64,000 bases of DNA from Nocardioides sp. Root1257 (GTDB lineage Bacteria; Actinomycetota; Actinomycetes; Propionibacteriales; Nocardioidaceae), in assembly GCF_001425175.1 (NCBI RefSeq), contig NZ_LMDV01000010.1:124001-188000 (forward strand), in the 5' to 3' direction. Each line of letters opens with the position of its first letter. The first letter of the stretch is position 1. The notes under the pieces were generated by a model. It was not told where the DNA came from, searched no databases, and was given only the letters and a program-made list of their open reading frames with translations. A program made the translations under genes and the position numbers. This document shows, piece by piece, positions 47,485-55,408 of the stretch.

Positions 47485-49142
47485 AGGTCGCCGTCCGAGG
47501 CGGCCTCGGGGACGAACGCGAGCGTGCTCGCGCCGTCGGTCATCACCACGTCGAAGTGCCCCGCGAACCCGGCGTCGTCGCGCTCGGGGAAGTCCTCGCG
47601 CCAGTGCGAGCCGCGGGTCTCCTCGCGGAGGGTCGCGGCGTCGGCGAGCGCCAGGCTGATCGTCACCAGGTTGGTGGTCTCCCAGGACTCCTGGTCGATC
47701 GCGTCGGCACCGGCGGTCGCGAGCTTGTCGAGCAGCCCGCCCGCGTCGGCGAGCCCCTCGGCGCTGCGCAGCACGCCGACGTGGGAGGTCATCACCTCCT
47801 GCAGCTCGCGGCGTACGACGCCGGGCACCAGGCCGGGGGTGCGTGGGTCGGCGACCGGCGGCAGCAGCGGGCGCAGCTCGGCCGGCAGCACGGTGGCGAT
47901 CCGCCGGGAGAAGACGAGCCCCTCGAGCAGCGAGTTGGAGGCCAGCCGGTTGGCGCCGTGGACGCCGGAGCAGGCGACCTCGCCGGTGGCGTAGAGGCCG
48001 GGCACGTTGCTGCGACCCCACAGGTCGGTGCGCACGCCGCCGGAGGCGTAGTGGCACGCGGGCGCCACCGGGATCAGGTCGGTCACCGGGTCGACGCCGT
48101 GGCTGCGACAGGTGGCGAGGATGGTCGGGAAGCGGCGCTCCCAGAACTCCGCCCCGAGGTGGCGCGCGTCCAGCCACATGTGCGGGTGGTCGGTGTCGAG
48201 CATCCGCCGCATGATCGCCTTGGCGACCACGTCGCGGGGCGCGAGGTCGGCCAGCTCGTGGACGCCCTGCATGAAGCGCTCGCCGTCCCAGTCGACGAGG
48301 AACGCGCCCTCGCCGCGCACGGCCTCGGAGATCAGCGGCTGCTGGCCGCGGGACTCGGGACCGAGGTACATCACGGTCGGGTGGAACTGCACGAACTCGA
48401 GGTCGCGCAGCACCGCACCGGCGCGCAGCGCGACGGCCATCCCGTCCCCGGTCGACACCGCGGGGTTGGTGGTCTGCGCGAACACCTGCCCGAGGCCGCC
48501 GCTGGCGAGCACGACCGCACGGCAGAGCACCGCGCCGACGCCGTCTCGCTGGCCCTCGCCCATCACGTGGAGGGTGAGTCCCGCGACCCCGCCGTCCTCG
48601 GCGAGCAGCAGGTCGACGGCCAGTGCGTGCTCGATGACCTCGATCTCCGGCGCCTGCTCGATGGCCGCGATCAGCGCGCGCTGGATCTCGGCACCGGTGG
48701 CGTCGCCGCCCGCGTGCGCGATCCGGTCGCGGTGGTGGCCGCCCTCGCGGGTCAGCGACAGCTCGCCGTCGGGGTCGTGGTCGAAGTTGGTGCCGAGGGC
48801 GATCAGCTCGCGTACGGCGTCGGGCCCCTCGGTGACCAGCACCTCGACCGCGGCCCGGTCGCACGCGCCGGCACCCGCGACCAAGGTGTCGACCTCGTGC
48901 TCGTGGGGGGTGTCCCCGGGGCCGAGGGCCGCGGCGATGCCGCCCTGTGCCCACTGGGTGGAGCCGGCCGCCAGCACGTCCTTGGTGACGACCAGGACCT
49001 TGCCCACCTCGTGGCGCAGTCGCAGCGCGGCCGTCAGGCCCGCGATGCCGGACCCCACGACGACGACGTCGGCCGTGGTGGTCCACCCGGGTTCGGGGGC
49101 GAGCAGGCGCCCGGGGACGCGGCGTACGGGAGCGGAGGGCAT
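47481..49142 (-). CDS. nadB: L-aspartate oxidase NadB
   Basis: NadB oxidises L-aspartate to iminoaspartate, the first step of de novo NAD synthesis. The 553-residue flavoprotein has the dinucleotide loop VVVGSGIAGLTAALRLR at the N-terminus, STQWAQGGIAAALGPGDTPHEH, the active-site region EFVQFHPTVMYL, and APACHYASGGVRTDLWGRSNVPGLYATGEVACSGVHGANRLASNSLLE (shown by its parts). The start at 49142 gives the normal length. It overlaps nadC and follows panD by nine bases. Confidence 0.95.
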   Translation of the reverse strand: MPSAPVRRVPGRLLAPEPGWTTTADVVVVGSGIAGLTAALRLRHEVGKVLVVTKDVLAAGSTQWAQGGIAAALGPGDTPHEHEVDTLVAGAGACDRAAVEVLVTEGPDAVRELIALGTNFDHDPDGELSLTREGGHHRDRIAHAGGDATGAEIQRALIAAIEQAPEIEVIEHALAVDLLLAEDGGVAGLTLHVMGEGQRDGVGAVLCRAVVLASGGLGQVFAQTTNPAVSTGDGMAVALRAGAVLRDLEFVQFHPTVMYLGPESRGQQPLISEAVRGEGAFLVDWDGERFMQGVHELADLAPRDVVAKAIMRRMLDTDHPHMWLDARHLGAEFWERRFPTILATCRSHGVDPVTDLIPVAPACHYASGGVRTDLWGRSNVPGLYATGEVACSGVHGANRLASNSLLEGLVFSRRIATVLPAELRPLLPPVADPRTPGLVPGVVRRELQEVMTSHVGVLRSAEGLADAGGLLDKLATAGADAIDQESWETTNLVTISLALADAATLREETRGSHWREDFPERDDAGFAGHFDVVMTDGASTLAFVPEAASDGDL

Positions 49143-49151
49143 CTGCGCAAT

Positions 49152-49571
49152 CTAACGGTGGGCGACCTGGTCGCCGCGCAACAGGCCCGAGCCCTCGGGC
49201 GCCTCGGCCGGGTCGAAGCCGGTCGCCAGGATCCGGTTGTCGGCGTCCACGAAGACGACGTGCGGCTGGAACTCCTGCGCCTCGGCCGTCTCCATCTGGC
49301 CGTAGGCGATCAGGATGACGAGGTCACCGGGGTGCACCAGCCGGGCCGCGGCGCCGTTGATGCCGATCACACCGGAGCCGCGCTCACCCGCGATCGTGTA
49401 GGTCTCGAGCCGGGCGCCGTTGGTGATGTCGACGATGTGCACCAGCTCGCCGGACAGCAGGTCCGCCGCGTCGAGCATGTCCTCGTCGACGGTCACGGAG
49501 CCCACGTAGTGCAGGTCCGCCTGGGTGACGGTGGCCCGGTGGATCTTGCTCTTCATCATCGTGCGCAGCAT
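49152..49571 (-). CDS. panD: Aspartate 1-decarboxylase PanD
   Basis: PanD makes beta-alanine from aspartate for pantothenate. It is a pyruvoyl enzyme made by self-cleavage of a proenzyme; the cleavage site Gly24-Ser25 lies in LHYVGSVTVDE. Other conserved segments are VHIVDITNGARLETYTI and GVIGINGAAARLVHPGDLVILIAYGQM. The 139 residues match the mycobacterial enzyme's length. It starts at ATG 49569-49571, sharing a base with the panC stop codon (TGATG), so the two are coupled. Confidence 0.96.
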   Translation of the reverse strand: MLRTMMKSKIHRATVTQADLHYVGSVTVDEDMLDAADLLSGELVHIVDITNGARLETYTIAGERGSGVIGINGAAARLVHPGDLVILIAYGQMETAEAQEFQPHVVFVDADNRILATGFDPAEAPEGSGLLRGDQVAHR

Positions 49572-50479
49572 CAGGACTCTCCTTCTCGCGACGCCACCGG
49601 GGTCCCGAGGACGAGCGGCATGTTGTCGATCAGACGGGTGGTGCCGACGCGGGCGGCGATCAGGATGCGCGCCTCGGTGCCCGGGGGTACGACGGCGGGC
49701 AGGGCGCCGAGGGCAGGGTCCGTGATCACCAGGTAGTCGAGGTCGACGCCGTCGGAGGCGCGGAGCTCGGCCCGCGCCGCGTCGAGGGCGACGTCGGCCC
49801 CGTAGTGAGCCACCTCCTGGGCGGCCCGCAGGGTGCGGCTCAGCGCCGTGGCCTGCCCGCGCTGCTCGTCGTCGAGGTAGCGGTTGCGGCTGGAGAGCGC
49901 GAGGCCGTCGTGCTCGCGCACGGTCTCGGCGCCGACGACCTCGACCGGCATGTTGAGGTCGAGCACCATCCGGCGGATCAGCGCGAGCTGCTGGTAGTCC
50001 TTCTGCCCGAACACCGCGACGTCGGGCCGGACCAGTCCGAAGAGCTTCGCGACGACCGTGAGCACACCGCGGAAGTGGCCCGGCCGGGTCTTGCCCTCGA
50101 GCACCTTGCCGAGCGGTCCCGGCTTCAGCTGCACCTGCGGCTCACCGCCGGGGTAGACCTCGTCGACGCTCGGGGCGAACACGATGTCGACGCCCTCGCG
50201 CTCGCAGACCTTGAGGTCGTCGTCGAAGGTGCGCGGGTAGCGGTCGAGGTCCTCCCCCGCACCGAACTGGAGCGGGTTCACGAAGATCGAGACGACGAGC
50301 GGACCGCCCTGCCCCGCGCCGGCGACGCGCTCGCGCGCCGTCTCCATCAGGCTGGCGTGGCCGTCGTGGAGGGCACCCATGGTCGGCACCAGCCCGACCG
50401 GTCGGCCGGCGGTCCGGGAGGCGGCGAGCAGCGCCGCGAGCTGGTCACGGGTCGTGGCGACGACGGGGGTCGCGCTCAT
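49571..50479 (-). CDS. panC: Pantothenate synthetase PanC
   Basis: PanC joins pantoate and beta-alanine with ATP. The 302-residue protein has the HIGH-like motif GLVPTMGALHDGHASLM, FVNPLQFGAGEDLDRYPRT, RPGHFRGVLTVVAKLF, FGQKDYQQLALIRRMV and the KMSKS-like LALSSRNRYL. The ATG at 50477-50479 overlaps the stop of the DUF2520 gene (ATGA); its stop shares a base with the panD start. The order DUF2520-panC-panD-coaX matches Rv3603c-Rv3600c (from memory), with nadB-nadC inserted here. Confidence 0.96.
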   Translation of the reverse strand: MSATPVVATTRDQLAALLAASRTAGRPVGLVPTMGALHDGHASLMETARERVAGAGQGGPLVVSIFVNPLQFGAGEDLDRYPRTFDDDLKVCEREGVDIVFAPSVDEVYPGGEPQVQLKPGPLGKVLEGKTRPGHFRGVLTVVAKLFGLVRPDVAVFGQKDYQQLALIRRMVLDLNMPVEVVGAETVREHDGLALSSRNRYLDDEQRGQATALSRTLRAAQEVAHYGADVALDAARAELRASDGVDLDYLVITDPALGALPAVVPPGTEARILIAARVGTTRLIDNMPLVLGTPVASREGES

Positions 50480-51393
50480 CGACGGTGGACGTGCGACGGC
50501 GCCTCGCGCTCGGCCGCGTCGAGCACCCGCAGGATCGCGGCGGCCCGGATCGGCAGCACCCGCCCGTCGGTCACGGCCCGGTCGAGCGTGTTGCGCGCCA
50601 GCACGACGTACGACGCCAGGGTCTGCGGCGCGTTGGCCGTGATGTCGGCGAGGTGCGCCTTGACGGTGTTGACGTCGCCGCGCACGATCGGCCCGGTCAG
50701 CGCGGCATCGCCCTGCTCGAGCGCGTTGTCGAGGGCCGCGGTGAGCAGCGGCCGGAGGGTGCCGGCCGGGTCGTCGGCGCCGGCCGCGGCCAGCATCTCC
50801 ATCGCCTGGGTCACCAGGGTGACCAGGTGGTTGGCGCCGTGGGCGAGGCCCGCGTGGTAGAGCGTGCGCATCTCCTCGGGCACCCACATCGGGCGGCCAC
50901 CGAGGTCGTGGACGAGGGACTCGGCGACGGGACGCTCGGCCGGTCCGGCGGTGAGCCCGAAGACGCAGCCAGCGAGCCGGTCGAGGTCGAGCGCGGTGCC
51001 CGTGAAGGTCATCGCCGGGTGCATCGCGACCACGCGCGCGCCGAGCGCCGCGGCCGGAGCCAGCACGTCGAGGCCGTGCCGGCCGGAGGTGTGCACGACG
51101 TACTGCCCGGGCCGGATCGCGCCGGCGTCGCTGAGGGTGGTGACGACGTTGCCGAGCATGTCGTCGGGGACGGTCAGCAGCAGCAGGTCGCAGGCGCGGG
51201 CGACCGCTGTCGGCTTGAGCGTCGGCACGCCGGGCAGCAGGTCCGCGATGCGGCCGCGCGACGCGTCGGACTCGCCGGCGGCGGCCACGATCTCGTGGCC
51301 GGCGGCGCGCAGGGCAGCAGCCAGGACGGCGCCGACGCGACCCGCGCCGACGACCCCCACCCGCAGCCCGGTCTCCCGGGAGTGGAGCGTCAT
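50476..51393 (-). CDS. Rossmann-fold and DUF2520 domain protein
   Basis: A 305-residue protein. Residues 10-130 are an NAD(P)-binding Rossmann domain (LRVGVVGAGRVGAVLAAALRAAG, LLLLTVPDDML), followed by a helical DUF2520 domain (VVAMHPAMTFTGTALDL, LVHDLGGRPMWV, LYHAGLAHGANHLVTLV). It resembles short-chain ketopantoate or 6-phosphogluconate dehydrogenase-like reductases, and its place as first gene before panC suggests a role in pantothenate synthesis, perhaps as a reductase; this is not proven. ATG 51391-51393 follows a GAAAGG ribosome-binding site seven bases upstream. Confidence 0.85.
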   Translation of the reverse strand: MTLHSRETGLRVGVVGAGRVGAVLAAALRAAGHEIVAAAGESDASRGRIADLLPGVPTLKPTAVARACDLLLLTVPDDMLGNVVTTLSDAGAIRPGQYVVHTSGRHGLDVLAPAAALGARVVAMHPAMTFTGTALDLDRLAGCVFGLTAGPAERPVAESLVHDLGGRPMWVPEEMRTLYHAGLAHGANHLVTLVTQAMEMLAAAGADDPAGTLRPLLTAALDNALEQGDAALTGPIVRGDVNTVKAHLADITANAPQTLASYVVLARNTLDRAVTDGRVLPIRAAAILRVLDAAEREAPSHVHRR

Positions 51394-51606
51394 TGTCGAA
51401 CCTTTCGTTCCAGTCCCTCCGACCACTCGCTCCCGAGGGGGCGAGCCGGGTGGGGTACCGGACTAGCGATGCTGACTCCTCGAGCGTACGCCGCGGCGAA
51501 CCGTGCAGGAACGGGGTCGTCCCGTGGGGTAGGTCACAGCACAGCCGGCACCGGTAGTGTTCCGGCCGTGGTCCGCACGGACCCCCGAGGCAGAGGAGTG
51601 CGAGCG

Positions 51607-52233
51607 GTGCCGGTGATGATCAAGGACGACCGCGCCGTCCTCTTCATCCACGTCCCGAAGACCGGCGGGTCGTCGATCGAGCGGCTCTTCACCGACTCGG
51701 GCTGGCAGATGCACTTCCGCGGCACCCGCAAGACCGAGCCCGACCTCTTCCGCTACTACCGCTGCTCGCCCCAGCACCTCCACGCGGCGATGCTCTCCGA
51801 GCTCTTCGCGCTCGGCCGGTTCCAGCTCTCCGCGGCCATCGTGCGTGACCCGCTCGCTCGCTTCCGATCGGAGTTCGCCATGCGCCACCCCGACCTGGAG
51901 CACGGCGACGCCGAGCGGGTGCGCGTGTGGACCGACGAGGTGATGGGCCGCTACCAGCGGAACCCCTACGCTCTCGACAACCACCTGCGTCCGCAGACGG
52001 ACTTCCTGCTCCCCAACACGGCGACCTACCGCCTCGAGGACGGCCTCGAGGCGATGGTCAGCGACCTCAACGCGCGCTTCGACCTCGGCCTCACCGCCGA
52101 GCTGTCGCACCGCCTGCGCAGCGGCAAGAAGGGGCTGCCGAGCTCGGCGGTCGACGTGCCGGACGACGTGGTCGCGCGGCTGCACGAGTTCTACGCCGCC
52201 GACTTCGAGCAGCTCGGCTACCCCGCGAGCTGA
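51607..52233 (+). CDS. Sulfotransferase family 2-like protein
   Basis: A 208-residue protein with the PAPS 5'-phosphate loop FIHVPKTGGSSIERLF near residue 17 and the 3'-phosphate loop IVRDPLARFRSEFAMRH, both marks of the family 2 sulfotransferases that transfer sulfate to carbohydrate. GTG 51607 is chosen for GAGGAG eight bases upstream; a GTG at 51568 preceded by TAGTGT (51555-51560) would be a leaderless start, and ATG 51616 is a third option. The stop overlaps the convergent sulfotransferase-like gene by 16 bases. It probably modifies a surface glycan (inference from the neighbours). Confidence 0.8.
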   Translation: MPVMIKDDRAVLFIHVPKTGGSSIERLFTDSGWQMHFRGTRKTEPDLFRYYRCSPQHLHAAMLSELFALGRFQLSAAIVRDPLARFRSEFAMRHPDLEHGDAERVRVWTDEVMGRYQRNPYALDNHLRPQTDFLLPNTATYRLEDGLEAMVSDLNARFDLGLTAELSHRLRSGKKGLPSSAVDVPDDVVARLHEFYAADFEQLGYPAS

Positions 52234-53459
52234 CGCCGGACCCGGCGGCGGACCCGACCGGCCGCGGCACGGAGCAGTCGCACCCGGCCCACGCCCGCGA
52301 GCGGACGAGGGTCCGACGTCGCGGCCGGCGTACGCCGGGCCCGGAACTCGCGGACCCCGGTCTCGAGCGGTCCGGCCCTGCGGGCCGACGGCGCCGGGCG
52401 TCCGGGCGTCTCGGCGACGACCTTGGCGAGGCCGGCCGCGAACCGGGCGACCACCTCGTCGGGCACCTCGACCACGGCCGGGTTGTCCCCCACGGAGCGT
52501 GGCTCGGCCGAGGCGAGGAGGGAGAGGTCGCCGTCGACCCGCACCCCGGTGCGCTCGATGGCGGCGATCATCTCCGCGCCGATCTCGTTGGCGCGCTCGA
52601 CCGCCCACGCGGGTGTCCGGATCGGCGGCTCGTCCGGCTCGGGCCGGCGGGTCATCAGGTGCCGAACCGCGCCGAAGCGGACGTAGCGGGTGTAGTCGGC
52701 CGCGGACCAGCCCCGCTCGGTCCAACCGGCGTTGAACGCCCGCAGCATGGTGACCTCGGGCAGGGTCAGGGAGCGGTTCGCGGAGGCCTCGCGAGGCTGG
52801 AGGAGACCGACCGGCAGGCCCGTCAGCTGCTCGAAGGACGTCAGGATGTCGCGCGGCCGCGCGTCGTCCACCACGACGACGACCAGCCGCTCCGGCCCGA
52901 GCGCCGAGGCCCAGGTCTCGACGAGGCGGTCGTGGCGGTGCCGGCGCCAGAAGGACGGCGTCACGTCCTGCTGCTCGGGGTGGTTGAGGACCTGGTCCAG
53001 CCAGCCCTCGTAGTCCGGGTTGCCGACGTACTTCACCATCGGCTGGTTCTGCATGTACTGCTGCCACTGCGAGGCCAGGATCCGGGTCACCGGCCGCAGC
53101 GTGATCACGACCCGGGTCTGCTCGGCGCCGAGCGCCTCGACGATCTGCGTGACCCGCGGCGCCGGGGCGTCGGAGAAGAACTCGCTGCTGACGACCGTCA
53201 TCCGGGCGGTCGAGCCACGCACCTCGGCGGCCAGGTCGGCCCACCGCTCGTCGCCGGAGCCCTGCTGGCCGGTGGCGAGCTGGTTGCCGGCCGCCGCCAT
53301 CGCGGCGCTCATCGGGTGGGCGAGCCCGCCGGCCCAGTGCACGCCGTGCTCGGGCAGCAGCTCGCGGGTGTCCCAGAAGGCCCGCTGCACGCTGGTCGTC
53401 CCGGTCTTGTGCGGCCCGATGTGCAGCAGCCGGGTGCCGTCCGGCAGTGCCTCGCTCAT
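52218..53459 (-). CDS. Sulfotransferase-like P-loop protein
   Basis: A 413-residue protein whose N-terminal LLHIGPHKTGTTSVQRAFW is a PAPS-type P-loop (HKTGTTS), followed by TVVSSEFFSDAP and VVITLRPVTRILASQW, which resembles the 3'-phosphate site RxPxxRxxS. The middle (VVVVVDDARPRDILTSFEQLTGLP) is also typical of bacterial sulfotransferase-fold proteins. The last 60 residues are Arg-rich. The ATG at 53457-53459 overlaps the stop of the small helical protein gene by four bases, so the two form an operon. The acceptor is unknown; a cell-wall polymer is likely given the locus. Confidence 0.75.
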   Translation of the reverse strand: MSEALPDGTRLLHIGPHKTGTTSVQRAFWDTRELLPEHGVHWAGGLAHPMSAAMAAAGNQLATGQQGSGDERWADLAAEVRGSTARMTVVSSEFFSDAPAPRVTQIVEALGAEQTRVVITLRPVTRILASQWQQYMQNQPMVKYVGNPDYEGWLDQVLNHPEQQDVTPSFWRRHRHDRLVETWASALGPERLVVVVVDDARPRDILTSFEQLTGLPVGLLQPREASANRSLTLPEVTMLRAFNAGWTERGWSAADYTRYVRFGAVRHLMTRRPEPDEPPIRTPAWAVERANEIGAEMIAAIERTGVRVDGDLSLLASAEPRSVGDNPAVVEVPDEVVARFAAGLAKVVAETPGRPAPSARRAGPLETGVREFRARRTPAATSDPRPLAGVGRVRLLRAAAGRVRRRVRRQLAG

Positions 53460-53740
53460 CCGTCGGCCCGCGGCGTACGACGGAGGCGCAGCGCCGCGGC
53501 GACCAGCTGGCGGGCGGACAGCTCACCGACCGTGACCTCGGGGGCCGGCGCCGGCGCCGCGACGACCGCGTGCGTGCCCTCGACCACCGCGAGGGCGACC
53601 TGCGCCGCCGCCTCGGGGTCCGAGCCGCCGGCCGCCCCGACGGCGTACTCCTCCAGACGGTCGGTCATCCCGGTGTGGTCGGCGTCGAGCCGCGCGAACT
53701 CGGCGCGGATGACCTCGCGGAGGTCGTCGGTGTCCCGCAT
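53456..53740 (-). CDS. Small helical protein of unknown function
   Basis: A 94-residue protein: an acidic helical N-terminus (DTDDLREVIRAEFARLDAD), a Gly/Ala-rich middle and a Pro/Ala linker (VVAAPAPAPEVTVGEL) before a basic tail. No family is recognised. It is translationally coupled to the sulfotransferase-like gene (ATGA) and divergent from the CDP-ribitol synthase gene, so it may be an accessory factor in surface polymer modification. Its small size makes it less certain than its neighbours. Confidence 0.55.
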   Translation of the reverse strand: MRDTDDLREVIRAEFARLDADHTGMTDRLEEYAVGAAGGSDPEAAAQVALAVVEGTHAVVAAPAPAPEVTVGELSARQLVAAALRLRRTPRADG

Positions 53741-53827
53741 GCGGCGAGACTAACGGGCCTCCGCCGAGTCGGCCCGACCGCACCTGCTGTGGGAAACTAC
53801 GCCGGTTGCCATCCAGGAGGAGTACAC

Positions 53828-55255
53828 GTGTCGGGACCGCAGAAGAACGTAGCCGTGCTGCTCGCAGGGGGCGTCGGCGTACGGGTCGGCCTCGACGTGC
53901 CCAAGCAGCTCATCAAGATCGCCGGGCACTCGATCATGGAGCACACGCTCGCCATCCTCGACCGGCACGCGGACGTGGACGAGATCATCGTGATGATGGC
54001 TCCTGGGCACCTCGACGCGGTGCACGCGATGGTCCGTGACGGCGGCTACGGCAAGGTCACCGCGATCCTCGAGGGCGCCGGGACCCGCAACGACACCACG
54101 CTCGCGGCGCTCGCCGCCCTCGGCGACGAGGACTGCAAGGTCCTCCTGCACGACGCCGTGCGCCCGCTGGTCAGCGCGCGCATCATCAGCGACTGCTTCG
54201 CCGCGCTCGACACGCACGACGCCGTCGACGTCGCGATCCCGTCCGCGGACACGATCATCGAGGTCGGCCCGGACAACACGATCCGCGACATCCCCCCGCG
54301 CTCCAACCTGCGCCGCGGCCAGACCCCGCAGGCGTTCAAGCTCTCGACGATCCGCGAGGCCTACCGGCACGCCGGCGAGGACCCGAACTTCGAGGCCACC
54401 GACGACTGCACCGTCGTGCTGCGCTACCTGCCCGACGTCCCGATCTGGGTCGTGCCCGGCGACGAGCGCAACATGAAGGTCACCGAGCCGATCGACATCT
54501 ACCTGGCCGACAAGCTCTTCCAGCTCACCGGCAACGACGCGCCCGCGATGCGCAGCGACGACGCCATGCGCACGGCGCTCGCCGGGAAGACGATGGTCGT
54601 CTTCGGCGGCAGCTACGGCATCGGCCACGACATCGCCGAGCTCGCCGCGTCGTACGGCGCGAACGTGGCGTCGTACAGCCGCTCGACGACGCAGACCCAC
54701 GTGCAGCGCCGCGAGGACATCGCGGCCGCGGCGCGCGACGCCGTCGAGCGCTTCGGCTCGGTCGACTTCGTGGTCAACACGGCCGGCGTGCTGCCGCGCG
54801 GCACGCTGGTGGAGGCGTCGGACGAGACGATCTACTCCGCGACCGACATCAACTACATCGCGCCGATCCTGATCGCACAGGAGTTCCACTCCCTGCTGCG
54901 GGAGACCTCGGGCTGCCTGCTGCTCTTCACGTCGAGCTCCTACACCCGGGGGCGCAGCGGCTACAGCCTCTACTCGTCCGCGAAGGCGGCGACGGTCAAC
55001 CTGACGCAGGCGCTCGCCGACGAGTGGGCGGCCGACAAGGTCCGGGTCAACTGCATCAACCCGGAGCGGACCGGCACCCCGATGCGCACCAAGGCCTTCG
55101 GCGAGGAGCCCGCCGGCTCGCTGCTCGAGTCGACGGCCGTCGCCAAGGCCTCGCTGGAGGCGCTGGTCTCCGGCGGCACCGGGCACGTGATCGACCTGCG
55201 CCGCCTCGACCCGCTCGAGTCGCTCCGGTTGAGCGACACCGTCGCCGACCTCTGA
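53828..55255 (+). CDS. Bifunctional CDP-ribitol synthase (ribitol-5-phosphate cytidylyltransferase and reductase)
   Basis: A 475-residue fusion. Residues 1-235 are an IspD/TarI-like cytidylyltransferase (VAVLLAGGVGVRVGLDVPKQLIKIAG, LHDAVRPLVS, RRGQTPQAF). Residues 245-475 are a short-chain dehydrogenase (VVFGGSYGIGHDIAELAA, VVNTAGVLPRGT, YSLYSSAKAATVNL with the YxxxK pair). The arrangement matches Bcs1-type enzymes that reduce ribulose-5-phosphate to ribitol-5-phosphate and activate it with CTP. The GTG at 53828 follows CAGGAGGAG, eight bases upstream. The convergent gene 154 bases on is a polyol-phosphate polymerase-like protein, so CDP-ribitol for wall polymer is the likely product. Confidence 0.88.
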   Translation: MSGPQKNVAVLLAGGVGVRVGLDVPKQLIKIAGHSIMEHTLAILDRHADVDEIIVMMAPGHLDAVHAMVRDGGYGKVTAILEGAGTRNDTTLAALAALGDEDCKVLLHDAVRPLVSARIISDCFAALDTHDAVDVAIPSADTIIEVGPDNTIRDIPPRSNLRRGQTPQAFKLSTIREAYRHAGEDPNFEATDDCTVVLRYLPDVPIWVVPGDERNMKVTEPIDIYLADKLFQLTGNDAPAMRSDDAMRTALAGKTMVVFGGSYGIGHDIAELAASYGANVASYSRSTTQTHVQRREDIAAAARDAVERFGSVDFVVNTAGVLPRGTLVEASDETIYSATDINYIAPILIAQEFHSLLRETSGCLLLFTSSSYTRGRSGYSLYSSAKAATVNLTQALADEWAADKVRVNCINPERTGTPMRTKAFGEEPAGSLLESTAVAKASLEALVSGGTGHVIDLRRLDPLESLRLSDTVADL

Positions 55256-55296
55256 CCGACGACGGCGAGAACCCCGATGTGAGCGGCGGCCGCCGT

Positions 55297-55367
55297 CGGG
55301 GGTAGTCCCTGACGGAACGGTCCATCCCGGGGTCGCGCGAGGGCCATTCCGTCAGGGACTACCCCCG
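55297..55367. terminator. Perfect 21-bp hairpin between convergent genes
   Basis: The left arm 55297-55317 (CGGGGGTAGTCCCTGACGGA plus A) pairs exactly with 55347-55367 around a 29-base loop. It separates the CDP-ribitol synthase gene from the convergent polymerase gene. A short T-run is absent; a bidirectional terminator is likely. Confidence 0.7.
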
Positions 55368-55408
55368 GGGCACCGCCCGCAGTCGGTTCCCGGACCGACG
55401 CTGCGGCC

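Noticed and set aside
51421..51450. Hairpin CTCGCTCC/GGGGCGAG in the DUF2520 leader region as a riboswitch
   Set aside because: It is a single eight-pair stem with a wobble and shows no known riboswitch core; a simple GC-rich hairpin is the safer reading.
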